This document shows, in pieces, positions 53,613 through 62,197 of a stretch of DNA of 64,000 nucleotides. Both the position numbers and the translations under genes were made by a program. Every line of letters starts with the position of its first letter. The first letter of the stretch is position 1. Location: the NCBI GenBank assembly GCA_049472395.1, contig JBLIRR010000024.1:28740-92739 (forward strand), written 5' to 3'. A model generated the notes under the pieces. The model was not told the origin of the DNA, did no database searches, and was given only the letters and a program-made list of their open reading frames with translations. This stretch comes from JBLIRR01 sp049472395 (GTDB lineage Bacteria; SZUA-182; DTGQ01; JBLIRR01).

Positions 53613-55575
53613 AAGTAATAATCCTGTAGATATGGGAGAAAAAGAAATCTCACCATACAAAGAGCCTGTGGAAACTATACTCACAAGTTTCAGTTATAGA
53701 AATCAGACCTTTTCTCTTCCGGAATTGATTAGAAATATTGATCCACGCGAAAAATATGTAATGAGCACTATCGAAAGAAATACATATCTTGCCTTGCGTG
53801 AAGGCATGCAAATTTTCAAGGCAATGAGCAGTCTGGTAGCAGATAAGAGTGGTCTTAAACAAAAAATTGAGGACTCACCAACAGATAAATTAGGAACCGA
53901 TCAAAAATTGCGGGAACTTCGGGATTTCACCTATACCTATGCATGCTACGCAGCCTCACTTTATGTATCAAAGATACTTGAAAAACAATTACATGAAGAA
54001 GGTGTGGCAGACACTCAAGAAACCAGGGATCTTTCTGTGATAACCCTTGACACGACCCTCCCTGAAGAGACAGTGCTCAAAAGATTAATCCTTCCTGTGT
54101 ATGCTGCGTGTATAACACAAAAAGAGGGTAACTCCTTTTTTAAACACCCTTTAGAGTTCCCTCTCTATGTGAAAGGGATTTTTGACAGGTATGGTGAGCT
54201 GGCAAAACAGAGGAAGGGCATTCACCCACAACTTGAGAGAAATGTTGAGGGCTATCAGTTTCGAATCATGGATGACACTGTTATTCTCTGTGGATTTGAG
54301 GATAGGAGCACCTCACACATAAAGGCGGTTGAGCAGAAAGTTACTTTTCAGCCGGTGAAACCCCACGAGATAGTAGGGAACAGGAACGCGAAACGAAAGA
54401 TTATACGATACATAGAACGAATGTGCCTTTATGCAGCGGATACACAAAAAAATCCAATAATAGAGCTTGGGGGCTTGTCATGGTCGGTATTATTTGACGG
54501 ACTCCCAGGTACAGGTAAATCCTCTTTATACAGAATGGCCATGACGTTGCTTGATGAGCTTGCACAGCAGGTGGAAATAGCATGTCATATTGTCAGCATA
54601 GATCAGTCAATAAAGGATGAGTTTTATGGCAAAACGGGCAAAATTTTGATCGAGCGCCTTGGCATTACTCAAGATCCCGCTGCCTTAACATTATGTATCT
54701 TTGATGATATTGATCTTTTAACCTCTCACAGAGATGAGGCTCAAGGCGCTGATAATGATGTAAACAATATTATCATGCAGTACATGGATGGTATGTATAC
54801 GGTAAGGCGTGGTAATGTAATCAACTTTGCCGCCTCGAATAAACCCACAGGTGTTGATGATGCGCTTAGAAACAGGTTCAATGACAGATTACTCATAGAC
54901 GGTCCAACAACACCTGAAGATTTTGCCGATATGGTCCATATCATGGGCGGGGGACTCATCAGTAAAGGCTTGCTCAAGATACAAAATGGCGATGGATACA
55001 CGCCCTTCGCCACCCAGGATATGAGGGACGATAAGGGAAACTGGAACTCAGAGGATGTATCATGCTATATGGCTGAAGAATTCGCACAATATAAAACCTC
55101 TTCCCTCATAGATTTCGGACGCTTCATGGCCGAGCTTAAACAAAAAAATCCCCATATCACAGGACGCTCTTCAAAAGCTATAATAGAAGCGGTCAAGGAG
55201 CGATGCGCTGATTTTGACATACCGCGAGAATGGTTCGAAAACAGGTCAAAATACCTTGATCTGCCCTATACAAAAAAATGTTCTCTGTTAGAAGATCTGT
55301 ATACCAGGATAACGCCTGATATATTGTTTCAGGAAGCCAGAAGGTATTTTGATTCTGAAGAGAGGTTTACCAGGACCGAAGCTGAAGGTCACGTAACAAA
55401 AGGTTACAATAACATCCTTTGGGACATCCAAGGACAGATAAAATTCTATGAAGATCAAGTAGTCAAAGGTGATACTTCGGAAGTGAATAGATTGCAGGGT
55501 CTGAAGCTCTTGCTTGCCCAAAAAGAGCAGGAGGGAAAAGACACCATGGCCAGGGCATTAGCCAATGCCCTGTAA
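53605..55575 (+). CDS. Operon gene 3: AAA+ ATPase with unique N- and C-terminal regions
   Basis: 656 residues from GTG at 53605 (AAGGAGGGTGCGCGA upstream). An N-terminal ~250-residue domain of unknown type precedes a single AAA+ module. Walker A is GLPGTGKSS (299-307), Walker B CIFDDID (364-370, Asp-Asp in place of Asp-Glu), sensor 1 is FAASN (~408-412), and the arginine-finger region is DDALRNRFNDR (418-428). IIMQYMDGMYTVRRGN between them is a pore or arm segment. A ~230-residue helical C-terminus follows. The module looks like the classical (Vps4/FtsH/ClpX-like) remodelling clade, expected to form hexamers. No protease domain is fused. It is the presumed motor of the operon. Confidence 0.92.
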   Translation: MIESNNPVDMGEKEISPYKEPVETILTSFSYRNQTFSLPELIRNIDPREKYVMSTIERNTYLALREGMQIFKAMSSLVADKSGLKQKIEDSPTDKLGTDQKLRELRDFTYTYACYAASLYVSKILEKQLHEEGVADTQETRDLSVITLDTTLPEETVLKRLILPVYAACITQKEGNSFFKHPLEFPLYVKGIFDRYGELAKQRKGIHPQLERNVEGYQFRIMDDTVILCGFEDRSTSHIKAVEQKVTFQPVKPHEIVGNRNAKRKIIRYIERMCLYAADTQKNPIIELGGLSWSVLFDGLPGTGKSSLYRMAMTLLDELAQQVEIACHIVSIDQSIKDEFYGKTGKILIERLGITQDPAALTLCIFDDIDLLTSHRDEAQGADNDVNNIIMQYMDGMYTVRRGNVINFAASNKPTGVDDALRNRFNDRLLIDGPTTPEDFADMVHIMGGGLISKGLLKIQNGDGYTPFATQDMRDDKGNWNSEDVSCYMAEEFAQYKTSSLIDFGRFMAELKQKNPHITGRSSKAIIEAVKERCADFDIPREWFENRSKYLDLPYTKKCSLLEDLYTRITPDILFQEARRYFDSEERFTRTEAEGHVTKGYNNILWDIQGQIKFYEDQVVKGDTSEVNRLQGLKLLLAQKEQEGKDTMARALANAL

Positions 55576-55596
55576 TTTTGGAGGATGCATGGATAA

Positions 55597-56829
55597 ATGA
55601 AACGTACATTACAATCTGAAGGATTGATACACACCAATTTGTTTCGTGTAGAGGGTGACCTTGTGGAGCAATATAACAGAGCCCTTTCAAAAGTTATCGG
55701 TAAAGAAACTCACCTGACCTCTTTTAATATAGACAAAAGGGGAGAATCACCGGAAATCGAGGAAGAGCTGGGGAGTAATTACCTGCAATGCACTCCTTCG
55801 CACAGATTCATGGTGACCATATCGCCTGACCAAAAAGAGGCGGATCTTATCCATAAAGAGTTTTCCTTCGATGATGAGGTTATGGATTTTTTATATGATA
55901 ATTACATGGCGCTTATACGGGTGGCCACACAGATTGAGGGATTATACGGAGAGCTTAACGATAGTATACGTGCCTATGTCACTCTTGAAGACCTGTTACT
56001 CTTAAATAGAATAAGTATAGAGCTTCGCACTCCCTCGGGATTCATTACAAAGGCAAGGAAGCTGCAAGAATATGTAAAGGAGCTGCAAAATGACCCCGGC
56101 CTGTTGACAAAAAATGATAGTGAGGTACCGAAGAAAATATTTGAGCTTGCTGATCAGGTTGGGGACGTTCGAGGACTTGATCTTGCTCATATTAGTTACA
56201 CCAAAGAAATTAGGTGCTTCTATTCACGACTATTTGGTGGAGCATATGTGTTTAGAGAAGATAGTAATCCCGCAAAGACTATCGTTATATATAAGAACAC
56301 CGGTTACACGCCAAAGGCGGGTCCTGTCACCAAGTTCATACCGCTTGAGGCAACAGAGAAAATCATAGATTTTTTAATAAAAAATAATTACGCTGGCTAT
56401 TCATACAATCTCATAGAACAAAGATTAACGAGAATCGAAGATAATCATCTTCTGGCGAATAATTATGATGTGGCACATCTCACAGAAGAGGAAAGAACAC
56501 AGAGGGTGAGCGAAAATATCGAAAAAATGCCGAAGAGTTGGCATGAGCTGAGGGCATTAAAAAGGGATGTGGAAAGTGGATATTCATTTGAGAGGGCTAT
56601 TAAAAGGGCACACACTGATGTAAAAAAGGTCCTCTTAACGCCACTGCCCCACAAAGAGGACACTGCTCATATAGTTGCTCATCTTCTCACAAGATTGTTT
56701 CCCTTAGATTATGAGAATATGTATGAGCATAATAAAAGGGACCTTGAATATATCTTTAATGATTCGGAGAGAAATATACAGGATTATATAGTGAAAATAT
56801 TAACAAATCATAAAAGGCGATTATCATGA
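55597..56829 (+). CDS. Operon gene 4: DUF6638-like protein
   Basis: 410 residues from the ATG at 55597, with GGAGG 12 bases upstream. The N-terminus (MKRTLQSEGLIHTNLFRVEG, LVEQYNRALSKVIGKETHLT, FNIDKRGESPEIEEELG) agrees with my recollection of DUF6638, a family I associate with AAA ATPase neighbours in Rhodobacterales and elsewhere. Further segments include IFELADQVGDVRGLDLAHI and YSRLFGGAYVFREDSNPA. It is soluble, mixed alpha/beta, with no catalytic motif seen. Its stop overlaps gene 5 by four bases (ATGA). If the family match holds, this links the operon to a wider, uncharacterised AAA+ system. Family identification is from memory. Confidence 0.82.
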   Translation: MKRTLQSEGLIHTNLFRVEGDLVEQYNRALSKVIGKETHLTSFNIDKRGESPEIEEELGSNYLQCTPSHRFMVTISPDQKEADLIHKEFSFDDEVMDFLYDNYMALIRVATQIEGLYGELNDSIRAYVTLEDLLLLNRISIELRTPSGFITKARKLQEYVKELQNDPGLLTKNDSEVPKKIFELADQVGDVRGLDLAHISYTKEIRCFYSRLFGGAYVFREDSNPAKTIVIYKNTGYTPKAGPVTKFIPLEATEKIIDFLIKNNYAGYSYNLIEQRLTRIEDNHLLANNYDVAHLTEEERTQRVSENIEKMPKSWHELRALKRDVESGYSFERAIKRAHTDVKKVLLTPLPHKEDTAHIVAHLLTRLFPLDYENMYEHNKRDLEYIFNDSERNIQDYIVKILTNHKRRLS

Positions 56830-57686
56830 CAGAGACAGGACCAATTTCCATAACAGCCGATGCGCTGGGACATTTAGGAGGAGGCATAGTCATATCATTA
56901 TTAGATTATGCTACTTACAGAATAGCGAACCAGCAAGAAGCAAGAATAGCGCGAAAAAAAGAGTGTATAAAGTCAATAGATGTGTTACTTGAGGCTGAAA
57001 AGCAAGAGCCTGACATAGAAAATACTGCAGAAGTAGGCAAAGATTCAGTGCAGTACGCGTTGAATGTTGAAGCTGTGAAGGAGTACCTGAACACATACGG
57101 GCTTATTAAGCTTGAGCTTCCTCTATTAAAAAAGATCAAGGGATTCTTCAAGGCTCTTTTATATAATGAAAAAATCAATAAGCTGACGGCATTGCAAAAA
57201 TTAGGCGTAGCCTTGGGAGCTGAAATAATATATGATAGTCTTTTCGGATTTAGCTATTACACGCACATACTGAAACAAAGCCCAATCGCCGCCATATCAA
57301 GAAACTTATACCAAATACCCGCCCTGTTTGCTGGTCTTCTTGTAGGAAATGCTATTAAAGGTATCCTTGACTGGATAAGCACTTCAAAAGAAGAGAAACA
57401 TTTAACCGAAACAATAAAAGAATTAGTAAAACAAACACCTATAGTCGATATTGTGGTGAACTACCAGGCTCCGGAAAATGTCAAAGAGGAATTAGTGATG
57501 AAAGGGATTAAGCTTTACGGCTCGAAACTCACGCAAAAAGGAGCTATTGCCTATCAAAGACTGCGAAATATGGCTGCCGAGGCCGCGGATTCGGTTGCTC
57601 ATTATACAGAAAATTATGAGAAGGAATATACTATCAAAAGTGAATATATTAAGAGCAGGTTTGATGAGTTAACTAAGGGACATTAA
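56826..57686 (+). CDS. Operon gene 5: membrane protein of unknown function
   Basis: 286 residues. After a Gly-rich amphipathic N-terminus (DALGHLGGGIVISLLDYATY) and a charged helical region, two hydrophobic segments lie at ~120-185 (LGVALGAEIIYDSLFGFSYY, IPALFAGLLVGNAIKGILDW). The C-terminal ~90 residues are charged and helical (KELVKQTPIVDIVVNYQAPE, YIKSRFDELTKG). No family was recognised. Sharing an ATGA overlap with gene 4 and adjoining a bitopic membrane protein, it may be the integral-membrane subunit on which the cytoplasmic AAA+ machinery docks. Confidence 0.83.
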   Translation: MTETGPISITADALGHLGGGIVISLLDYATYRIANQQEARIARKKECIKSIDVLLEAEKQEPDIENTAEVGKDSVQYALNVEAVKEYLNTYGLIKLELPLLKKIKGFFKALLYNEKINKLTALQKLGVALGAEIIYDSLFGFSYYTHILKQSPIAAISRNLYQIPALFAGLLVGNAIKGILDWISTSKEEKHLTETIKELVKQTPIVDIVVNYQAPENVKEELVMKGIKLYGSKLTQKGAIAYQRLRNMAAEAADSVAHYTENYEKEYTIKSEYIKSRFDELTKGH

Positions 57687-57716
57687 AAGGGCGCTAAGAG
57701 GAGGTCAGATGAAAAG

Positions 57717-59393
57717 ATGTCTAATGAGCTCAAGGATCTTATAAATAACGTACGCGGCAAATATCTTAATAAGAAGAAGCCAATAGAAGGTGAGAGCTTA
57801 AAAGATGGCAATATAATTAAGAATTATATTGCTGACCATAAGAAGGGAGTCGCGCTGACGGTCATAGCCTTGATTCTTCTTGTGTGTATCAGTGGGATGG
57901 GGGGATGGTATCTGGGAAAGGATTATCTTCTTAAAAGGCAGCATTTCCCTGAACGTAATGTCTTGTTCAGGTCATGTAATGTAATATTCATGGTGGGGGG
58001 CACGGAAGCTCGAGATGCGAAAGGCATTGATTATGAATCAATAACAAAGGTATATGAGGGGGGAATAGATTGCAAAGTCGGCACCTATCTTTTTGAGACA
58101 ACCCGCGAAGTGCGAGAAGATATTGAAATGTTTAATATGGATAACTCGCAAATGATACGTACCGCCTCAGCCACAAAAAAACCCGAGAAAGTCCAGGCAG
58201 GGCTCAGGATTGGAGGAAGCCTCAATTTTCGTGAACAGATTGCAGAGATTATTGGCGGTGAGGGGAGTAAATCCTCAGAGAAATATACAGTGTACAAATT
58301 TATTCCTGAACGAGGTTCCCAACAGGTTGAGATAACGGTCACTGAAGATGATAATGGAAATAAAAATATGGAAAACAGGCTTGTTGAGCTGCATTATGGA
58401 CCCCATGGCTGGTTGTTTGGCAAGATTTTCAGGAGGGGAACATTACTGCAGGAATATAAAAAAGACGCGGTGAATGATGGGTTAATACAAAAATATTTGC
58501 ATTATATAAAATCACTTAATAGCCAGGAGTCAACTGAGAGGGCAACCCGAGAGAAGATTATTCGGGACGCGATGCAAAGTGATAAAGATATTAAGGTTAT
58601 GCCCATATACTCTTCATATGAAGATGGTATCGTAGATCTGCTGCCCCAGGAAAGCTCAATATATCTTGGGGAGCAACCTGGATTTTGGGAAAAATTGAAA
58701 AATAGTGTGGGGATAAATACAAAGGGGCATTATCTATTAAGAGTTGAAAATTATTGGGACCTCTGGCCCGGGCGATACCCATGGCTTGCAAAGATGAGTA
58801 TAGGGGATGGGGATAATGTGATCTATCCCTTTGACAAATATAACAATGGGGGATATGTAATAAAGGACAGACAGGGGGATATCGCCAGGATTGATATTAA
58901 AGATTTTATACTTTTTTATGGGCAGGATGTATTGTACCAGTATTATCTTGACCTTGACGGCAATGGTAAGATTGACAAAAACAAGGAATTAATCGGTAAG
59001 GTGTTATGCAGGGCGACACATGATGAGAAAATCAATCTTGAAAAAGTGATAGGAAAAGGCGAGCCTAAAAGGGATATCACTGTCACAGTGAATTACTCAT
59101 TCATGGCACCTGATTCTGACATGGAAAAGGGTCTTGAATATTTCAAGCTGTGCGGATATGTAGAAAGCTTAATGCCCGATCAGATTAACAGAGGTTTTGG
59201 CAAACACTCTATGTTAGGATATATCAATCAGCAAAGAAGCGATATCATGCTTTACCTTGATCTTAAAATAGAGAATATGAGCAGGGTATTGACCCAGGAA
59301 TCTACACTCGTAGCAAAATACGATATAGTGAAGGTCTTACAAGCCTCTCAAAGATCCTATGCCCGAGAGGTTTCACAAAAATACGGGATATAG
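57717..59393 (+). CDS. Operon gene 6: bitopic membrane protein with large outer domain
   Basis: 558 residues from the ATG at 57717; GAGGAGGTCAG lies 12 bases upstream, and an out-of-frame ATG at 57709 could give an 11-residue leader. A 44-residue basic cytoplasmic tail precedes one membrane helix (~45-67, VALTVIALILLVCISGMGGW) and ~490 residues outside. The outer part is beta-rich (RRGTLLQEYKK, HYLLRVENYWDLWPGRYPWL) and includes an EF-hand/dockerin-like calcium loop YLDLDGNGKIDKNKELIG near residue 420. No family was recognised. It would connect the cytoplasmic ATPase complex with the periplasm or cell surface. No terminator is evident in the 243 bases after it. Confidence 0.83.
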   Translation: MSNELKDLINNVRGKYLNKKKPIEGESLKDGNIIKNYIADHKKGVALTVIALILLVCISGMGGWYLGKDYLLKRQHFPERNVLFRSCNVIFMVGGTEARDAKGIDYESITKVYEGGIDCKVGTYLFETTREVREDIEMFNMDNSQMIRTASATKKPEKVQAGLRIGGSLNFREQIAEIIGGEGSKSSEKYTVYKFIPERGSQQVEITVTEDDNGNKNMENRLVELHYGPHGWLFGKIFRRGTLLQEYKKDAVNDGLIQKYLHYIKSLNSQESTERATREKIIRDAMQSDKDIKVMPIYSSYEDGIVDLLPQESSIYLGEQPGFWEKLKNSVGINTKGHYLLRVENYWDLWPGRYPWLAKMSIGDGDNVIYPFDKYNNGGYVIKDRQGDIARIDIKDFILFYGQDVLYQYYLDLDGNGKIDKNKELIGKVLCRATHDEKINLEKVIGKGEPKRDITVTVNYSFMAPDSDMEKGLEYFKLCGYVESLMPDQINRGFGKHSMLGYINQQRSDIMLYLDLKIENMSRVLTQESTLVAKYDIVKVLQASQRSYAREVSQKYGI

Positions 59394-59636
59394 AAAAACT
59401 TCCTCTCCTACCCCACGGCATGAATACCAAGAGGACACATGGAATAATTCATAAGGTCATCCACGGAATCTGTTGAGGGCAAGGAAACTCAAAAAAAAGC
59501 AGACAAGCCTCGGATGATGCTCACCCTGATATTGGAATAAGCTGTACTCATATAAAAGAGATTAGAGTTTTTTAGCTGAGATTCCCTCTGAAACGAATAT
59601 GTTGGTTAAAGAAGAGTTTGGATTTAGAAATATGGA

Positions 59637-61055
59637 TCAGCTGGAGAAAATATCATCTAAGGTGACATAATAATCAAAGTATCGTGTATCTCTCAGCGCA
59701 GTATCGGGTCCATGAAGACTTATAAGGGCTTTTTCCATAGTATATCCCCGAGGTATTTTTAATAAAGAACATTTCTTTTCCATGTCAGGAACAATTCGTG
59801 TGGTTATTTTGTTTTTTTTATGCTTTATTTCACATACGGTAATTACATTATCAGCTCTTTTGTATAATAGGTCTATTTGAAATTGATCGTCATTCCGTCC
59901 AAAATAAGGGGATGCTAAAAGCACATCCTCTTCAAATCCCATAAGTCTTGCCAAAATTCCTGAATGTTTAAGACAGAAGCGCTCAAAGGCTAGTCCAAGC
60001 CATGAATCAAAACTATTTGTGGTTAATGTTTCGAAAACTCTTTCTGAACTGCTTTCTTCAATTATTCTTAAATTGGGCTCAATATATTTAAAATAAAATA
60101 TAAGATATTCATCGAATAAGGTATATTTTTTAATTTTCGATTTCCTGCTCTTATCAAACGGAATAAAAGACTTAATTATCTCAGCCTGCTCTAGTTGCTC
60201 AAGGTATTGTCTGAGCCCTCCTCCCGATGCAATGCTCAACTTTTGGCTGATATTATTAAACGAGTAGATTCTCTCTTGTAGTAACAATACGATTCTTAAA
60301 TATGTACGGGCCTCTTTAAACTGGCTATAAAAAATTCTATTTACCTCATGGAGCATGAGTCCATGTGATGAGAAGCAGAGTTTATTCATATTGTGATTAA
60401 ATGAGCGGTTAAGATTTATTTCTTCAAGATATTTTGGTACACCTCCAAATACGAGTAAATATTTAAGGATTTCTTCCTTACTTCTCGTATTGTCAAACAT
60501 AGCATATGCTTCATTGGCTCTAAGCCCTTTTAAAAGTATTTCCAGGGTAATTCGTCCATAAAGAGCCTTCGACTTAATGATTTTTTTTAACATAAAGGAA
60601 GCGACCGAACCGCAAAGAATAAGCATTATTTTCTTATTCTTCCACTGATTATCCCAGTAATATTTAAGAATACTTATTAATCTATTTCGTCCTGCCGCCA
60701 TCCATTGTATTTCATCAAAGAAAATGATCTTTTTTTCTCCTCTTTTTTCTTCTTGATTGATGAATCGTTCGGTGAAATAGGAAAAAGCAGCTTCCCATGT
60801 TTTAAAATGAACACTTTCTAAGATGGGGTCATTCATTTGTTTTTTAAGAAGCTCTGTAAAGTGTCGTAGTTGTACTTGTGTTGTTTCTCCTTCAAGCGCT
60901 TCGAAGGTATAAAAGGAAGATTTGTTTTTAGCAAAATGATTAACCAAACTACTTTTACCAATCCTTCTTCTTCCATAGATGATTACCAGTTCACTCTTAG
61001 CGGAATGGTATACTTCATTTAATAATTTCAGTTCTTCCTTTCGTCCAACAAACAT
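59637..61055 (-). CDS. Archaeal-type AAA ATPase with DUF234 (COG1672 family)
   Basis: 472 residues. It has FVGRKEELKLLNEV, Walker A IIYGRRRIGKSS, Walker B KKIIFFDEIQWM and LILCGSVASFMLKK. Then come YLLVFGGVPKYLEEIN, a winged-helix region (YSFNNISQKLSIASGGGLRQ, YLEQLEQAEIIKSF) and the C-terminal DUF234 nuclease-like fold with FQIDLLYKR and VITVCEIKHKKNK. The family is abundant in archaea and anaerobic bacteria and often shows patchy distribution; function is poorly known. It converges on the six-gene operon. Two tandem imperfect palindromes lie upstream of its start. Confidence 0.92.
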   Translation of the reverse strand: MFVGRKEELKLLNEVYHSAKSELVIIYGRRRIGKSSLVNHFAKNKSSFYTFEALEGETTQVQLRHFTELLKKQMNDPILESVHFKTWEAAFSYFTERFINQEEKRGEKKIIFFDEIQWMAAGRNRLISILKYYWDNQWKNKKIMLILCGSVASFMLKKIIKSKALYGRITLEILLKGLRANEAYAMFDNTRSKEEILKYLLVFGGVPKYLEEINLNRSFNHNMNKLCFSSHGLMLHEVNRIFYSQFKEARTYLRIVLLLQERIYSFNNISQKLSIASGGGLRQYLEQLEQAEIIKSFIPFDKSRKSKIKKYTLFDEYLIFYFKYIEPNLRIIEESSSERVFETLTTNSFDSWLGLAFERFCLKHSGILARLMGFEEDVLLASPYFGRNDDQFQIDLLYKRADNVITVCEIKHKKNKITTRIVPDMEKKCSLLKIPRGYTMEKALISLHGPDTALRDTRYFDYYVTLDDIFSS

Positions 61056-61101
61056 ATTTAATTACCCTTTTATTTTTCATATATCTTGGGGTAGCAATAA
61101 A

Positions 61102-61198
61102 AATCCGCACACAAAATAATTTTACAATTGTTTGCGGATTCTGTCAAATAAAAAATAAGAATCCGCAAAGAAAAATATTTTGACAATCTTTGCGGATT
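61102..61198. promoter_or_regulatory. Two tandem AATCCGCA...TGCGGATT palindromes
   Basis: Unit 1 (~61102-61140) has AATCCGCACAC ... GTTTGCGGATT and unit 2 (~61160-61198) has AATCCGCAAAG ... CTTTGCGGATT. Each spans about 39 bases with an AT-rich centre, and 20 bases separate them. They lie 47-143 bases upstream of the DUF234 ATPase ATG, where an autoregulator could bind; the ATPase itself has a winged-helix segment. Confidence 0.65.
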
Positions 61199-61399
61199 TT
61201 AAAGAATTGCGTCAACCATATCTTTTGTTATTCTATTAATTGAAAATTCGATAGTTCGGTTATTCTGGACAGCACATTTTACAAAATCAAAGAGAAATTT
61301 ATGATCTCCAGGTTTCACCCCAATATTTGGGGTAACATAGGAAATCGCTTTGACATCATGGGGAATGAACAAGATTGCCATGTCATGCTCATGGTTCAA
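61199..61399 (-). CDS. Possible gene remnant upstream of DUF234 ATPase
   Basis: The frame ends at 61199, directly against the palindromes, and is open back to 61489 without an ATG; TTG at 61399 gives 66 residues. The product (HDVKAISYVTPNIGVKPGDH, KFLFDFVKCAVQNNRTIEFS) looks protein-like and the open frame extends upstream (YVQSAQRKDPIPRITFKLLN), so this may be the end of a gene that lost its start. No family was recognised. Confidence 0.35.
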   Translation of the reverse strand: MNHEHDMAILFIPHDVKAISYVTPNIGVKPGDHKFLFDFVKCAVQNNRTIEFSINRITKDMVDAIL

Positions 61400-61536
61400 T
61401 AATTTAAAAGTAATCCTTGGGATTGGATCTTTTCGTTGAGCACTTTGGACATACCACTCTTTTTTAAGTCCTCTATTTCTTACTTCCCTTTATCATGGGG
61501 TACAATCAGATCAGCAGTAGCGGTGTAACTACCCGA

Positions 61537-61973
61537 TCAGTAAAATCGAAGGCCAAGGGCAGCAAAGGTGCCCAAAGAACCTGTCAATGCAAGTACGATA
61601 CCTCCTGCGATAAGCAAACCCAGTTTTGTAGTTGGTTCTGGATCTGCTATTGCGGCAGCAACCATCCATACGCCAACTCCAGTTATTCCGATACCAGCTA
61701 GTACACTTACAATCTGTTGCCAATTTATACCCCCGTTAGCCTTTGCTGCACGAATTAAAGCGACGGCAGATTTGAGATCTGCCTCTGTCAACCCCAATTT
61801 GGCATCATCTTCGAATGTAAATGGCTCTTGTCTGTGTAAAGCTTTATCGCATGCTCCAGCCAATCCTTATTCGTCGTGCACACAATTTCGTTCATTATAT
61901 TCTTCTCTTTATCCCCCCTCACAACCTGCTCAGCCTCCGGAATCGCTGAAATGCAAGCTGTAATCTTTGCCAA
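61537..61973 (-). pseudogene. Small two-helix membrane protein, probably frameshifted
   Basis: The likely start is the ATG at about 61893 (AAAGAGAAGAATATA upstream), giving NEIVCTTNKDWLEHAIKLYT in one frame; the frame upstream is also open to 61973. The protein then continues in another frame from about 61830 as EPFTFEDDAKLGLTEADLKS, IRAAKANGGINWQQIVSVLA and two helices (GIGITGVGVWMVAAAIA, LGLLIAGGIVLALTGSLGTF), to a stop at 61537. Either the two parts were one gene split by an indel, or only the second is real with a poor TTG start at 61863. Function unknown; the two-helix tail could suggest a holin-like or antitoxin-neutralised peptide, but nothing supports that directly. Confidence 0.5.
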
Positions 61974-62122
61974 TTAGCGTATCATAGCACAATTGAGGCA
62001 CAATTGAGTATGATCACATTTGAATAATCTTGTAGTTGAAAACTCGCTTCCATATTAAATATTTTGCCATATAATGTTTCCTTGAATTTTTATATAATAT
62101 TAAATATCATTTTAGTCGGCTT

Positions 62123-62156
62123 AACGGTCAGTTCACGTGTGAGCTGACCGTTTTTT
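62123..62156 (+). terminator. Hairpin with T-tract, plus-strand orientation
   Basis: AACGGTCAG (62123-62131) pairs with CTGACCGTT (62144-62152), with an inner CAC/GTG stem, and TTTTTT follows on the plus strand. Neighbouring genes are all on the minus strand. It may act on antisense transcripts or, read from the other side, only as a 3' hairpin of the katG message. Confidence 0.6.
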
Positions 62157-62197
62157 CACTGCCCTGTGATAAGCCTTCTAAGACGTTTATGTTACGA

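Noticed and set aside
51368..55575. Naming the coiled-coil/AAA+ pair an ESCRT-III/Vps4 or PspA/TelA system
   Set aside because: The resemblance is only in general architecture; no diagnostic motif of Vps4, Snf7, PspA or TelA was found.
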